A stretch of 64,000 nt of DNA from Aphrophora alni. Its lineage: Eukaryota > Arthropoda > Insecta > Hemiptera > Aphrophoridae. Both the position numbers and the translations under genes were made by a program. This document shows positions 1-10,629 of this stretch, piece by piece. Each line of letters begins with the position of its first letter. The first letter of the stretch is position 1. The stretch lies in the NCBI GenBank assembly GCA_963513935.1, contig OY740769.1:109347762-109411761 (forward strand). Direction: 5' to 3'. The notes under the pieces were generated by a model. It saw nothing but the letters and a program-made list of their open reading frames with translations, had not been told where the DNA came from and did not search any database.

Positions 1-1392
1 TTTTGCAGGAGCAGAAGACGTTGATGGAAGGGGGATTAGGTCCTCAAATGTGACATTCAAAACTTGGTCACTGATCTCTGGCTGTGAGGATTGGTGCTCA
101 GCACTGCTCAGTGCCACTGAAGCTGCTCCCCTGGTCTCTATTTCCACCTCGTCATTTTCAACAACTGGAAGAGTCAGGTTTGGTCCATCTAAAAGTGCAT
201 CTGCAGCGCAATAGTCAACATCAGAAAAAATATTTGGGTTTAAAGGGTGAATACCAGTTACTTTAAAACCCGACACAGCAACTCCAACGGTTGCCACTCT
301 TGAATATGCATGGTTAAAAAGACCTGCTAATTCATACGGGGTAATTCTTACCAGCCTCTCGGATTTCATGTACCGGTCACACTCTGCTTTAAATGCCCCT
401 TTAAGGGGTGAATAAAACGTAACGTCGAGAGGCTGAAGTCGGTGGGAGCAGTGCGGAGGTAATGACACTATGGTGACTCCATTGGCCTTACATATATCAT
501 AAGCCTCTAGAGTTGTACGGCTGTTGTGATTGTCTAATATTAATAGTGTTGGATTATCCACAGTCGATTTTGTATTATGTACAAAATGTTTAAGCCAGGT
601 TGCAAATAGGCCTTCGTTTGTCCAGCCCTTAGGGGAACATTCATATATGGCACATGGTGGACCATCCTTTTTCAGCAAGGGACTCATCCTTTTGCGCGGA
701 TAAATAAACATCGGGGGTACAAAATTTCCCGCCGCACTCATCGCACACATTACCGTAACAAGTTTACCCCGCTCCCAACTCGTAACGGATCCTACTCTTT
801 TTTTACCTTTTGTAGCCAAAATGGTACCAGGTTCTTGAACGGTAGTGATTCCGGTCTCGTCTGCATTGTATATGCGATCTGCTGAATATATAGTTTTCCC
901 ATAAACCTGTTCTAAATTATCAAAAAATATTTTTACATTTTCACGGCTAAAAGCAGTAGCTCTGTTGATACTCGTGGCTTCGGGTTTTCTGGTAGCCACA
1001 GAGGGATTCCGTTTCAAGAAATTATATAGCCAGTCTCGGCCTGCCAAACGCTCATTTTGTGGGAATCTGTGAGGTATATTATTTTTCTCCGCGAACTCGT
1101 AAGCCACTCGCCTTACTTCATGAGTTGACAATCCATAGAAAATATTAGACAAATATTTGATTCTGGTAGCTAGAGCCTCTTCTTGTTCCAAGGAAAAGGT
1201 GCTGTTGCGCCCTAACATAGGTTTTGTCTGTTTAGACTTTTGTTTACGCTCTTGAAGAGTGCTGAATGGAATTTTAAATAGTTTGCTAGCTGCATTTATT
1301 GATGATCCATTTTCTATTGCTTTCAAAGCTTCTTTTAGGGTTTCTTCCCCCCAGCTCCCCCTGGTAGTCTTACGTTTATAGTTTCTTGGCAT
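1..1392 (-). CDS. pogo-like DDE transposase, runs off left edge
   Basis: Reading the minus strand from ATG at 1392-1390 gives 464 codons without a stop up to base 1, so the 3' end is outside the window. The protein starts MPRNYKRKT, almost the same as the transposase at 11726. An N-terminal psq-type helix-turn-helix (about residues 10-50) would bind the transposon ends. The DDE_1 catalytic core follows: D178 in NADETG, D287 in LLILDNHNSR and D323 in HCSHRLQPLD, a DD35D spacing. The last residues seen are Ser/Pro/Glu-rich linker. Its role is to cut and paste its own element in the nucleus. No frameshift or stop is visible, so it could be active or recently active. The start is supported by a splice acceptor (TCTGTTGCAG) directly before the ATG and by alignment with the second transposase. 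Whether the missing C-terminus has a PHD finger like its relative cannot be seen. Confidence 0.93.
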   Translation of the reverse strand, partial: MPRNYKRKTTRGSWGEETLKEALKAIENGSSINAASKLFKIPFSTLQERKQKSKQTKPMLGRNSTFSLEQEEALATRIKYLSNIFYGLSTHEVRRVAYEFAEKNNIPHRFPQNERLAGRDWLYNFLKRNPSVATRKPEATSINRATAFSRENVKIFFDNLEQVYGKTIYSADRIYNADETGITTVQEPGTILATKGKKRVGSVTSWERGKLVTVMCAMSAAGNFVPPMFIYPRKRMSPLLKKDGPPCAIYECSPKGWTNEGLFATWLKHFVHNTKSTVDNPTLLILDNHNSRTTLEAYDICKANGVTIVSLPPHCSHRLQPLDVTFYSPLKGAFKAECDRYMKSERLVRITPYELAGLFNHAYSRVATVGVAVSGFKVTGIHPLNPNIFSDVDYCAADALLDGPNLTLPVVENDEVEIETRGAASVALSSAEHQSSQPEISDQVLNVTFEDLIPLPSTSSAPAK

Positions 1393-1674
1393 CTGCAACA
1401 GATCCATAAAATGTATTAGGCCTAACGTAAAAAAAATATATTATTTGGCTTATTATAGTTTTACCGTCTGTTTGGGGGAGCGCCGGTAAGCTACTGCCAT
1501 TACCCCATCGTGATCTACCGGGATTACCCAAAAGGTCTGGTTAACGAAAACTAACCTAAAGGCCCTAACAGAAATGTTAAAACTATACGAATACTACATT
1601 AAATTGAAGCTAACAAAATATACCACATATGGTATTTGTAACAATAATTGAATTTAAAAGCAAATGGTACTTAC
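1393..1674 (-). other. predicted leader intron of the pogo-like transposase
   Basis: On the minus strand a consensus donor (CTCATT|GTAAGT, donor G at 1674) and a consensus acceptor (CTGTTGCAG ending at 1393) bracket 282 bp directly before the start codon. The related element at 10995 has an intron in the same place, which supports the model. It is inferred from splice consensus only. Confidence 0.6.
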
Positions 1675-1868
1675 AATGAGTTGAAAACAGGCAAAAATTA
1701 GAATAAACACATCCTGAAAATTCAGAGCGTCGTCAAACCAAAACTACTGACTCGGTAATGGCGGCGTTTGCAATTTTAGTTCACCAGAACGCCACTATAT
1801 CGCAGCACCCATCAGACATTGAAAGAATATTGTCAGAATGGCAATACACAACCTACCGGGGCTACCTG

Positions 1869-1894
1869 ACTACCGGGATTCCCCCATTCCCCCC
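1869..1894. repeat. terminal inverted repeat of the left pogo-like element
   Basis: Read from the outside inward this is a G-rich block followed by AATCCCGGTAGT, next to a TA dinucleotide. The order G-run, A, G-run, A-run, CCGGTA matches the TIR at 10995-11018. The partner repeat is outside the window. Confidence 0.6.
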
Positions 1895-1902
1895 TATCTT
1901 CT

Positions 1903-1903
<1 letters not shown>

Positions 1904-1953
<50 letters not shown>
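1904..1953. repeat. 50-bp poly-T tract
   Basis: Fifty uninterrupted T residues lie immediately outside the pogo-like element and are followed by AATAAAAAG. It could be a microsatellite or the poly-A tail of a minus-strand retrocopy. No retroelement body is recognisable on the far side, so its origin is unknown. Confidence 0.9.
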
Positions 1954-1957
<4 letters not shown>

Positions 1958-3879
1958 AAAAGTTGTAAAATAACCCTTAAGTGATCGTTTTAACTTTTAT
2001 AAAACCAGTTTAGAGGATATCCGTGCGTGCTTCTCACGCTTCCTTCATACTCGCTGCGTTCGCAAATCACGAATAATTTATTCATTATAGATGAAAGTGA
2101 TAACTTCATAATCATATAATTTATTAAAACGTAAAGCCATTATTAAAATAGTTGGCTTAGTGTAATATTTGTTTTACATAAACTTAGGTATACATTTCCC
2201 CCCATATATCAAGATATAGCCTATGTTGTAAAATATGAAATTCAAATAAACAAAATTTTCTTTTTGCGAATAAAATTACTGTAAACGAAAAAGAAGATAA
2301 ACCGCAGCAATTAATAACTGGATGTCGACGAAAACACCCTAACTTTTATTTGTAATGAATAATATATTTCGATGCCAGAAAGTTCCTGACTTGTAATTTT
2401 TTCTAAATAGTATGAAAAACTGTCAATTCACGTATAGCATATTATGTTGTAGATGTAGTTAGTTTATATATGTAATAATTAATAATAAGATTTAACGTGA
2501 AGTGATCTGAACAGCTGTTCGTAAATTTGTAAATTTTATTGTTACGTAACGAATGTAAAGAAGTTGCTCAAACATTCAATAAACATCTGTTTTGTGCTGC
2601 CAGTTGGCCTGATGTTAGGGTCTTTAAACGACTATTTCTGCTGAAAAATTGACAGAAATTAGAGATTTTTTCCTGCCCTGATGAATTCAAACCCTGAGCA
2701 GAATCAGAATTTAAAATGCATTTTTTAATATTAAAATTTTTTATTTTTTTTTTAAATTTTCCACAGAATACAAACCACAAACATTTATAATAATCATACA
2801 ACATAAGAACTTAAAAAATTATGAAATAATGTTAACAATAATGTTAAAATTTCAATTGTAAACATAAAGTAAAATACTCTGCGGAAAACATACCACACAC
2901 AGAAGAGCATTTGGTTATTTAGTGTGCTTTGAATATATGATAACATATGATGCACATAAAGTTGTGTTAAATACGCATAGATTACGTTTGTTGTGTTTAT
3001 TCTCCTTTGTTGGCCTTTACCTCAACTCTCGACAAACCTGAGTATTAGACAAATACCAACTTTGCTGACAATGACTATACTTTACGATTCGTTTACCATA
3101 AACCATAGCTACAATTTGTGGTTATTCTTTGTGATGTTTGGAACTTTATATTTATCTGACAATATTGGGTGCATGATGGGGTTAGTCAGATGCAATCAAA
3201 GCTTGGAATGCGGTCAGATGGAGTGGGTTATACCTGCCGTAAAAAGGTATCGTCATCCAGCAGTAAAATCAATCGTCAGATGGGTTCACTAAGACGATGA
3301 ATTCCTACAGTTGGAGAATTTCGCTGTATTGGACAGAAATCCTTAGTTACTATTAGGCCAATAGCTTGAAGAGTTTGTAAAGCGTTTCTTCTTTAATTTT
3401 ATTGTACTATGAAGAAATTTTTCCAATTTTTTAAAGAATTTTACACATTTGTTAAATTTTTTCATTTTTTCAAAATAGCGGTAATGAAATCCGGCGTTAA
3501 TCTAACAGACGACATTCCTTTCAATAAAAATGTACATTTCCTTTGTGACCCAGATCTGTAAAGAATTGACAAGTATAGGTTAAATATTGAGTTGATAAAT
3601 ACTTCCCTTTGTTACATCAAGTTACAAATTTAATTAGGCATAATCTTGGAGGTGTAAATACAAATGCAGTACTAAAATTAAAATAAATTACTTGTGAAAC
3701 TTACTTGGGAAGTTTTTATCTGTTCCAAGAAATTATTAATTACTGTATAAGCTAGCTCTCGAATCTCATCATATGATTCGGTTATAAAGAGAATTCATGG
3801 ATCAAATTCATTAGAGCCGAGTTGTGAAAATAATAGTTTGTTGTTTTTCTTATCGCAGCTACTTATAAAAACATCTCTA
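1954..3879. other. AT-rich non-coding DNA
   Basis: I see no supported gene here. Short open frames, such as 2993-3292 on the plus strand, lack a recognisable domain, splice context or compositional bias. The base composition is uniformly AT-rich. Confidence 0.6.
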
Positions 3880-4085
3880 TATGTGGTAAAAATAGGCTTA
3901 CAAACCAAATTTATACAATTGGTCCCCTCGTATGGAATGTAGAGCACTGTACAGACTACACACATCTTTTCAAAATCTATTTTTTTGAATTCGAGGAAAC
4001 TCAAAATAGTTATATCTACAAAAAACTTGACTACGGTTTTTAACCCATCACGTGACTTTCTTTATACTACGTGTATGTGACAAAT
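3880..4085 (+). repeat. dispersed repeat family C, copy 1
   Basis: It shares an ordered series of motifs with 10085-10330, 15180-15460 and 16345-16560: an ACCAAAT(T) block, a cluster of CAGAC, CATC-TTTCAAAA, a TCCTCAAAA-like block, ACCCATCAC and a TATA/TATG-rich end. The copies are diverged. The layout suggests the untranslated tail of an old retroelement, but no coding part is attached. Confidence 0.5.
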
Positions 4086-4697
4086 TGAAAACTGATGAAA
4101 TGTATCGGTGTAATAAAAGATTTAGTTGATGAATGTAATCAAGAACATTGTGAAAAATAAATCATCAAGTTATTTTATTTCATTGTTCACGTCTCGTAGA
4201 AACAATGTAATGTATTTGTGATAAGATTTGATTTTGACTTTAAAATAGTTTATACCACAGAGAAAATTAAATTAACTCAAAGTGAGATTGTACCCACAAC
4301 AGAACTTTACGCGATAAAAAAATTATTTAAGTTTACTTATTTCCGACTTTTAGCTTTGTATGTTGCTTATGTGTTTTATCTACCATCTTGAGAATGCTCG
4401 CTCATGAGAGGTCGTTATTACATTGAGGTAAATATTAAAACACGGATAAACATAAATCCGCTTGTCACAACACAAAACACGCGAAGTGTGCACATCGCGG
4501 GATCCTCGTGATTTGTATGTGGCCAATGGTTTTATGCGTGTTTTACTATTTAACCTAATGTAATAATAACCCTTCACGAACTAGTGTTTTGAAAACCAAA
4601 ATAGGTTTCAAAGCACGTAAGCAAGACACATACGAAGTCACAAGATGGATGTTAATTGAAGTAATATTCTTATTCTACAAAAAGTAAAAGTCTTTTC
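4086..4697. other. AT-rich non-coding DNA
   Basis: No gene, repeat or motif is recognised between repeat C copy 1 and family A copy 1. Confidence 0.55.
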
Positions 4698-5190
4698 GCC
4701 ATACTGCTCCAAAAACAGCTGTTTTCGATACATGCATTGAGATGCTAAAGTTGTTCTTTTTAGTCCCAGGACCTAAAAACATCAGCTGAGGTTTAGGTCA
4801 TTAGCTGTTACTTCGCTTATACGAATTAATTAACGATTGTAAAGAATCTATAAAAACAACCGATACTCTCGATTGTAAATAGCAGATAAAACAGCTGTTA
4901 CCATCGATTTTATAAATAACTACCACAAACACAAACTAAACGGCTGTAATAGCTGCAAACTTGTGTAACTTGTCCAAACTTTTGAAGGTAAATAGGTTAT
5001 AAGATTTTAGTTTTTGTGAAATTGTTTTTTTTTATATTGTTTGCAGTATAACGAAAAATATAGTTCATCACTTGGACCAAAAGAAGCTTTTTGATCCTTG
5101 CTCATTTTCCAGCCTCGGCCATTAAACTTGAGTTTGTATCGAAAAGCTTCACTTTTGGTCCTAGTGATGACTTATACTATTGTGTGATTT
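4698..5190 (+). mobile_element. family A repeat, copy 1 (palindrome-ended)
   Basis: About 490 bp, highly similar to 6200-6665 (inverted), 44858-45325 and 53745-54193. It starts near AAAACAGCTGTTTT and contains several CAGCTG boxes. It ends in a hairpin: TTCATCACTTGGACC at about 5064-5078 pairs with GGTCCTAGTGATGA at about 5158-5171, with the AAGCTTTT block also paired. A short frame starting in the hairpin on the minus strand (MSKDQKASFGPSDELYF) is conserved between copies but is frameshifted here by a longer A-run. The class is not recognised; it is probably a non-autonomous DNA element. Confidence 0.8.
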
Positions 5191-6199
5191 TAAGAAATCA
5201 TTTCACTTTGTGTACATTTATCCGTTTGGTTTATTTTCCCACATTAGTAATTATTTAGTAAAACTGTAATATCTAGAGTTGTTTTGTTCTAATTAAGTAT
5301 TCATAGACAAACTTTGGTGTATATAAGATTAAAACATCTAACTGTTTTTGTTTTCCTCTCCTTTTTCAAAATAGATATAATATACGAGCTACTTAAAACA
5401 AATAAGCAGTGTGTAAACATTGGCTATTAGACTGTAGATAAAATCTTTGCTTGCTAATACATTGATTTACATGTTTTGTATTTCATTTTTAACAGTTTCC
5501 TTTGATTCGTAGCAGTTTTATTCACTTCGCGACACAGTTAGGTAAACATAAGTAACGTCACTTGTTTCAAGGAGTCTTGCCGTTGCCGGTAACGGTGAAA
5601 CAGAACTCGTTTCTCGTAATTCCTGTTCTCTCATAAGGGTCACTGGTTTGCTGCAGTACTGCATTTCTTATCGCAATTTCTTATTCACAGAGTTTAAATC
5701 TTTTCAGACCTCGTTACAATTTTAAATATGGAAATAATTAAATTAAATGTCACACGTTATGGATTATCATAATATGGGAAATAAATTCTGCTATTATATT
5801 TTATGACTTGATTGAAAGCAAAATTAATAAATCTTAGTATATATATTGACTAAGTTAATTACCTTATTTTATTCCGTTAACAATCTCTGACCTCCTGCAG
5901 GAGGATTACATGTTTAGATAATTTGGACTTTTCATTCTCAGATACAGGTAACCAATTATTTCGATATCATGTGGATTTCGGCTCTTGGTGAAATTTTTAA
6001 AAATAATTGGACCTAGATCTGTGGATGAGAAGTTTAAGTTGGTGAAACTAGTAATGCTACTAATGCAATTCCAAGATTGATGGCGGAATAAAATAAGGTA
6101 TTAACCTACTAAATATTGATCATTCCATTCTAGGAGGATGTAGTGCAACTTATATGACTTTGTTTTTTTTTATATAATACAGTATACGCTTTAAGTTTC
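5191..6199. other. AT-rich non-coding DNA between two inverted family A copies
   Basis: The two family A copies on either side are in opposite orientation, so this kilobase is the loop of a large inverted repeat. No gene is seen. Confidence 0.55.
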
Positions 6200-6665
6200 G
6201 TAAATAGTATATCTTATCACTAGGACCAAAGTGAAGCTTTTAGCGAGTTAACAAAATGAGCGAAGATCGAAAAGCTTCTTTTGGTCCTAGTGATGAACTA
6301 TATTTTTCGTTATACTGCAAACAATATAAGAAAACAATTTCACAAAAAACTAAAATGTTATAACCTACATTTAAAAGTTTGGACAAGTTACACAAGTTTG
6401 CAGCTATTACAGCTGTTTAGTTTGTGTTAGTGGTACTTATTTTTAAAATCGATGGTAACAGTTGTTTTATCTGTTATTTACAATCGAGAGTATCGGTTGT
6501 TTTTATAGATTATTTACAATCGTTAATTAATTCGTTTAAGCGACGTAACAGCTGATGACCATGACCTCAGCTGTTGTTTTTAGGTCCTAGGACTAAATAG
6601 AACAACTTAAGCATCTCAATGCATGTATTGAAAACAGTTGTTTTTGAAGCAGTTTTACCATACAT
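6200..6665 (-). mobile_element. family A repeat, copy 2 (inverted)
   Basis: Inverted relative to the other three copies. The palindromic end is at about 6208-6296: TCACTAGGACCAAAGTGAAG pairs with CTTCTTTTGGTCCTAGTGA. A plus-strand mini-ORF begins at 6256 and reads MSEDRKASFGPSDELYFSLY for its first 20 residues. It stops at 6361-6363 after 35 codons. CAGCTG-type boxes and AATCGTTAATTAATTCG are shared with the other copies. Confidence 0.8.
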
Positions 6666-7599
6666 CTTTCTGTGTTTTACATTGTTTCTATGGTCTTGAA
6701 ACGCCCACGATCTTTGAAAACACTTTGTTGAAATTTTCGTGCTGTAACAGAATACCTTAAAAATGATATCTTATCGCCAAATAAATTCAGAACTTAGTTA
6801 CAAATATACAGTTAAATATATTTTGAACATCCAGATAATTTATATTAGGTCCTATGTAGTGCATCGAGGAATGATCATTCAGTCCCTCTGTTGAAACAGT
6901 TCTGTAACTACATATTTATCACAACGTTTGGCTTTTAGGAAGCAATAATTTTATAAACCAAAACGTAAATTAACGATTCGCTTATACTGTTGGAAAGCTT
7001 GTGAAAAGCTGTAGTTTTTATGAAAATTGAACATAAAAATGTGTAGTAGTTTGTTTGTAAAACAAAATCGAATTTTAATAAAGACTTCAAAATATTCACT
7101 TTTTTCAATTCGGGGCTTGTAGATAATTCATATTCTCAGTTTCAAAAAAAACTCTGTTGGTTTTGTCTTATAGAAAATTTAAAGTAGTTTTTGAAATTTC
7201 ACTTTACTTGCTAGGTGAAAAATAAAGTGAGAAAATAGAATGTTTACTTGAAAAGTCACGTTTTTCCTAAAACGAAGCGTGATAGGATAGGGTCAATTTT
7301 GTTGCAAATGAAGTTGTACTATCACCCAGATCTTTTTGGCAGTGTTCACCATTCACCCTGTATATTTGAAAGTAAATTTAAGATATCAATTAAACAGATT
7401 ATTATAGCATTCTAATTTAATCCTTCTGTTTGTAAGCACGATAGTAAGATAGAAAATTGCAATTTATTATAAGAGTTCGCTCTGAGAACACGTAAGAAAA
7501 CTTTTTATTTTTTTAAATTAAAAAAAAATATATTAACGAAGTTATTGAAATAATCGTAATTTTGAAAACTGAGCTCTTCCAAAAATTTGATTGTTTTAA
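6666..7599. other. AT-rich non-coding DNA
   Basis: No gene or repeat family is recognised. The composition changes sharply to a coding-like one at about 7620. Confidence 0.5.
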
Positions 7600-7621
7600 A
7601 AAAAAACTAATCACGGCAAAG

Positions 7622-7770
7622 CTGAATGGAACACAATCATAACTAGTGGAGAATTTTTCAGAAATGAAAGAGGATCGGACTTATCATGGTACACCGTCAC
7701 AAACAAAGCGAGTCAGGTCTGTCATGGAGTGCTCAGTCAAATGGGGGTTGAAGTTACAAACGAGCTCCAG
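7622..7770 (+). CDS. candidate internal exon of an unrecognised gene
   Basis: This 149-nt stretch is more complex and GC-richer than the flanking DNA. It is open in one frame, which starts inside a codon: EWNTIITSGEFFRNERGSDL, continuing SWYTVTNKASQVCHGVLSQM and ending TNELQ. It ends CAG|GTAAAT, a good donor (GT at 7771). The acceptor would be the AG at 7620-7621, preceded by only a weak pyrimidine tract. The frame ends in phase 0, and the next plausible acceptor (8176-8177) opens a phase-0 frame that reaches a stop. I do not recognise the protein family. It could also be a fragment of an old mobile element. Upstream exons have not been found. Confidence 0.45.
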
Positions 7771-7974
7771 GTAAATGGATTTTGTACATATATTTGTTAG
7801 GTAAAGTCCACTTTTTTTTTCCTTAATATTTTGCAGCCTTTTCAAAGGTACAAAAATAATTTTTTTGTATATCTCGGAAATTATTATCTCTATTGGAAAT
7901 ATATGTTAATTAGGTATTAACATCACATAGTTTTATATATTTTCTTAATTGTGACTCGTTCTGATGAACAGTCA

Positions 7975-8330
7975 CTCGGTCTCATATTGTGGTCATGGTC
8001 CGGATTGCAATCTTAATTGTAATCGGGATCACCGGCCGCGTGATCTCTAAGAGGCTGGCGATCAGCTGTGATGGAGGGAAGGCGGACAGTAACAGTGTGT
8101 GTGAGTCTGTCCAGCTGAGCAATCTCGGATCTAGTCGCCAGACTTTATTTATTTAATTTGAAAGTGTATTTTTTCAGATTATCATGTCGGGCTGTTTCGG
8201 GAAATGGCTTTCCCGCGTTTGCGGGAATGCCGAAATAATGAGTCGGATTGGGGAAATGGGCGGGTAGAAATAGGCAAACGGCTAACACTACGTGTGTCAG
8301 TCTCAGTTATATTATATCATTACAGCGTAA
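7975..8330. other. GC- and CpG-richer island
   Basis: Compared with neighbouring AT-rich DNA this segment is rich in GC and CpG (for example CACCGGCCGCGTG at about 8030 and TTTCCCGCGTTTGCGGG at about 8208). TCAGT initiator-like motifs occur at 8297 and 8303, and a consensus donor (GC|GTAAGT) is at 8327. This could be a promoter with a non-coding first exon, or part of the terminal exon model above. No TATA box is evident. Confidence 0.3.
8178..8267 (+). CDS. candidate terminal exon, in phase with 7622-7770
   Basis: A strong acceptor (GTGTATTTTTTCAG, ending at 8177) is followed in phase 0 by IIMSGCFGKWLSRVCGNAEI, then MSRIGEMGG and TAG at 8265-8267. Joined to the preceding exon it would make the C-terminus of a protein, across a 407-bp intron. 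A possible poly(A) signal, AATAAA, lies at about 8932. The alternative is a first coding exon starting at the internal ATG, or UTR. The pairing with 7622-7770 rests only on phase and splice consensus. Confidence 0.3.
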   Translation: MIMSGCFGKWLSRVCGNAEIMSRIGEMGG

Positions 8331-8689
8331 GTCCTCGTAGTTAAATTAACTTATTTAAATTCATTAAGATCTGGTTATCTGGAGTAGTGTTTGGTTTGGT
8401 GGGGAATAAGTGAATTAAAACCTCTTTAGAGAATGGGCAAGCACCTTTTCCTACAGTATGCCTATAATAAGTTGTCATAACCATATCTCGGTACTAATTA
8501 ATATTAGTTTAATTAATTACACCCGCAAGCAACCGTAACGTGCTGCATAAAAAAAACTATCGTAGGCTTTTCATCAATGTAGCAATAATAGGCTAGGTTA
8601 ATTGGTGTACTCTTTTCTGCAACACCTTTGAAATCGAGTCCTAGGCACGTTTTTTTAACGTATCTATAGGTCAAATTCACAGTGTAAAT

Positions 8690-9760
8690 TTGCTTGATCG
8701 TACAAAATTTTATCGGGTGATTCTTTTATAGTAGATACTATTGATATATCATAACAATTAATCTGATGAAAAACTTTAAACGGGTGATCTTTTCATATAG
8801 ACTAACTTAAAAATCCCTATTGCATCTCTAAAAAATGGCAGCCAACTTTAATTTCTTATGGGAACCCCTATTTAGTTGTTTTTGGATTATGTACAACATT
8901 AAGACTATATTGTTTTGTTATTGTTATTGTTTAATAAATCTGCTTGTTGGGAATAATAAGCGATTAAAGTCAAACATTTGAAATATTTTTAAGAGGCAAT
9001 TTTCCATACTTCCTATTGTTAAATTACCATAAAAATATAAATTTGATTGTGTAAACACTAACGTAGAACTACAAATAAAACCAATAATTTGTGCAAGAAA
9101 TAAAACATTTCTAGACCCTAGTGTAAGTATAAGCTAAGTAAAAAAAACAAAAAAAAAACAAAGTGTTAACAACCTTTCTTTAACAATCACTTTAAAAATG
9201 TTTTATTTCTAAAGTCCTTTAATCTCGTACTCACTTCCTAGTAGGTTTTAAATTGTATTTTGAACCGATTTAATCATACAAGATATTATTTTCTCAGGCT
9301 ATTTAATTTATTCGACACTACTACCTTACTTAACTTACACTAGATTTTAGCAAGTTTTTATTTGTAGTCCTATATTATTTGTGTCTAGGATAGTATTTAT
9401 ATATCCTAAACTACGCCACATAATTCAACAATGGGAAGTAAGGAAAACCGCCTCCTGAAAATCCTTCAATCGGCAAATGTTCGAAACTTTAAACGTCTAT
9501 TACCCCTAAACTATTAGGTTTATCAAACCAAGAATAAAGAAGTGTTACAATTTTATACTAAAACCAAAAATATCATAAAAATAGGGGTCCCCATAAGAAA
9601 TTAAATAGTTAGCAGATATACTGGAAAATAACTGGCATTTTTCAGAGTTTGCAAAAGAGATTTTTAAGTTATATGAAAAATTAACAACAATATCAAGTTT
9701 TTCATCAGATTAATAATTTACGAAATACTATTGGTGCCCACGATAAAAAATATTCTCTGT
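8690..9760. mobile_element. element with long diverged inverted repeats
   Basis: The left arm (about 8690-8890) and right arm (about 9570-9760) match in inverted orientation. The right arm read on the minus strand has AATCTGATGAAAAACTT, CATATAACTTAAAAATC, AAAAATGCCAG and TTTAATTTCTTATGGG in the same order as the left arm. The arms are diverged with small indels, so the insertion is old. The interior (about 670 bp) is AT-rich with no transposase. It is probably a fold-back or non-autonomous DNA element. Confidence 0.6.
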
Positions 9761-10084
9761 ATGTAGACAAATATTAAATTAAAATGTAAAAATTTTATTT
9801 AATACATGGACAAAGTACAGCTGTAGTTTGAATCTATATTTAAACTCAGAGTTCAGTTTGATACTTTCTAAAATTAATCTTATACTAAAATGCAATTCTG
9901 CGAAACACATTAATTAAAGTATTTCTAGTGGTACGGTAGGGAAAAGAGGAAATTAAATACACCTATTACTTGGCGTTCTTAGGGTTGATTTTAGGGGGGG
10001 GTGTATAGGATTTACTTCATTGAGCATATTGTAATATTTAATATTTACGTGACCTCTTTTTGTCATGAAATAAAAAATAAAAAA

Positions 10085-10330
10085 TCTACTTTGAAGCGTT
10101 GTAAAATAATAATACGCTATGAAAAAAATCATGAGGACTTTTTATTTTACTTCACATATATACTACAGGGAAAGTTATGTGATGAGTCAAAAAATTGAGT
10201 GTTTTCGCATATATCCATTTTGAGGACTCCTGAGTCCAAAAAAGTGGTTTTTGAAATGATGTCTGTGTAGTGTTCTTACAGCCCAAACACTTGGACAGAT
10301 TTATTTAAATTTGGTATGTGAGAGATTGGT
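10085..10330 (-). repeat. dispersed repeat family C, copy 2
   Basis: The inverse of 15180-15460. Shared blocks include TTTTGAGGACTCCTGAGTCC, AAAGTGGTTTTTGAAATGATG, GTGATGAGTCAAAAAATTGA and ACTTGGACAGATTTATT. This pair is the least diverged of the family. Confidence 0.65.
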
Positions 10331-10609
10331 CATATATGTCCAGGACTTTCGATAACACAAAATATTTTAGTATAAGGAAAATAACATAAAATAATTATTT
10401 TCCCAAACCGGTTAAACGGTTTTTATCAAATTCTACTCAAGTGTAGTATTTAAAGAAAAAACCGCATTGGTCGCCGGTACTAAACTGTCGGTTTGTGAAT
10501 TATTAATACAAAACCAAAAAAATCTGTCATGGGATTAATATTAAAAATTAACTCTACCGATTTCGTTCAAATTTTAGAGAAATGTAACGAAATGACCTAA
10601 ATCTAACAT

Positions 10610-10629
10610 CCTAACCTAACCTAACCTAA
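10610..10629 (+). repeat. short (CCTAA)n tract, telomere-type motif
   Basis: Four tandem CCTAA units, the complement of the insect telomeric TTAGG repeat. A similar short tract is at 52711-52727. The length is far too short for a telomere. It may be a breakpoint-repair scar or chance in AT-rich DNA. Confidence 0.6.

Larger units (their letters stand above)
1..1894 (-). mobile_element. pogo-like DNA transposon, one end inside the window
   Basis: The element holds the minus-strand transposase. Its 5' end is placed at 1894: the minus strand there reads GGGGGGAATGGGGGAATCCC and is preceded by the dinucleotide TA (1895-1896). This resembles the ends of the complete element at 10995-13924 (G-rich start, then a CCGGGTA-like motif). 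Further CCGG-containing motifs occur inward at about 1855-1878 and 1527-1535, the expected subterminal position. The other end and the target duplication partner are outside the window, so the exact boundary is inferred. Confidence 0.75.

Noticed and set aside
1758..1955. Plus-strand frame ending in polyphenylalanine
   Set aside because: It runs through the transposon end into the poly-T tract and has no independent support.
2993..3292. 99-codon plus-strand open frame
   Set aside because: It has no recognisable domain, no splice or promoter context, and its composition matches the background.
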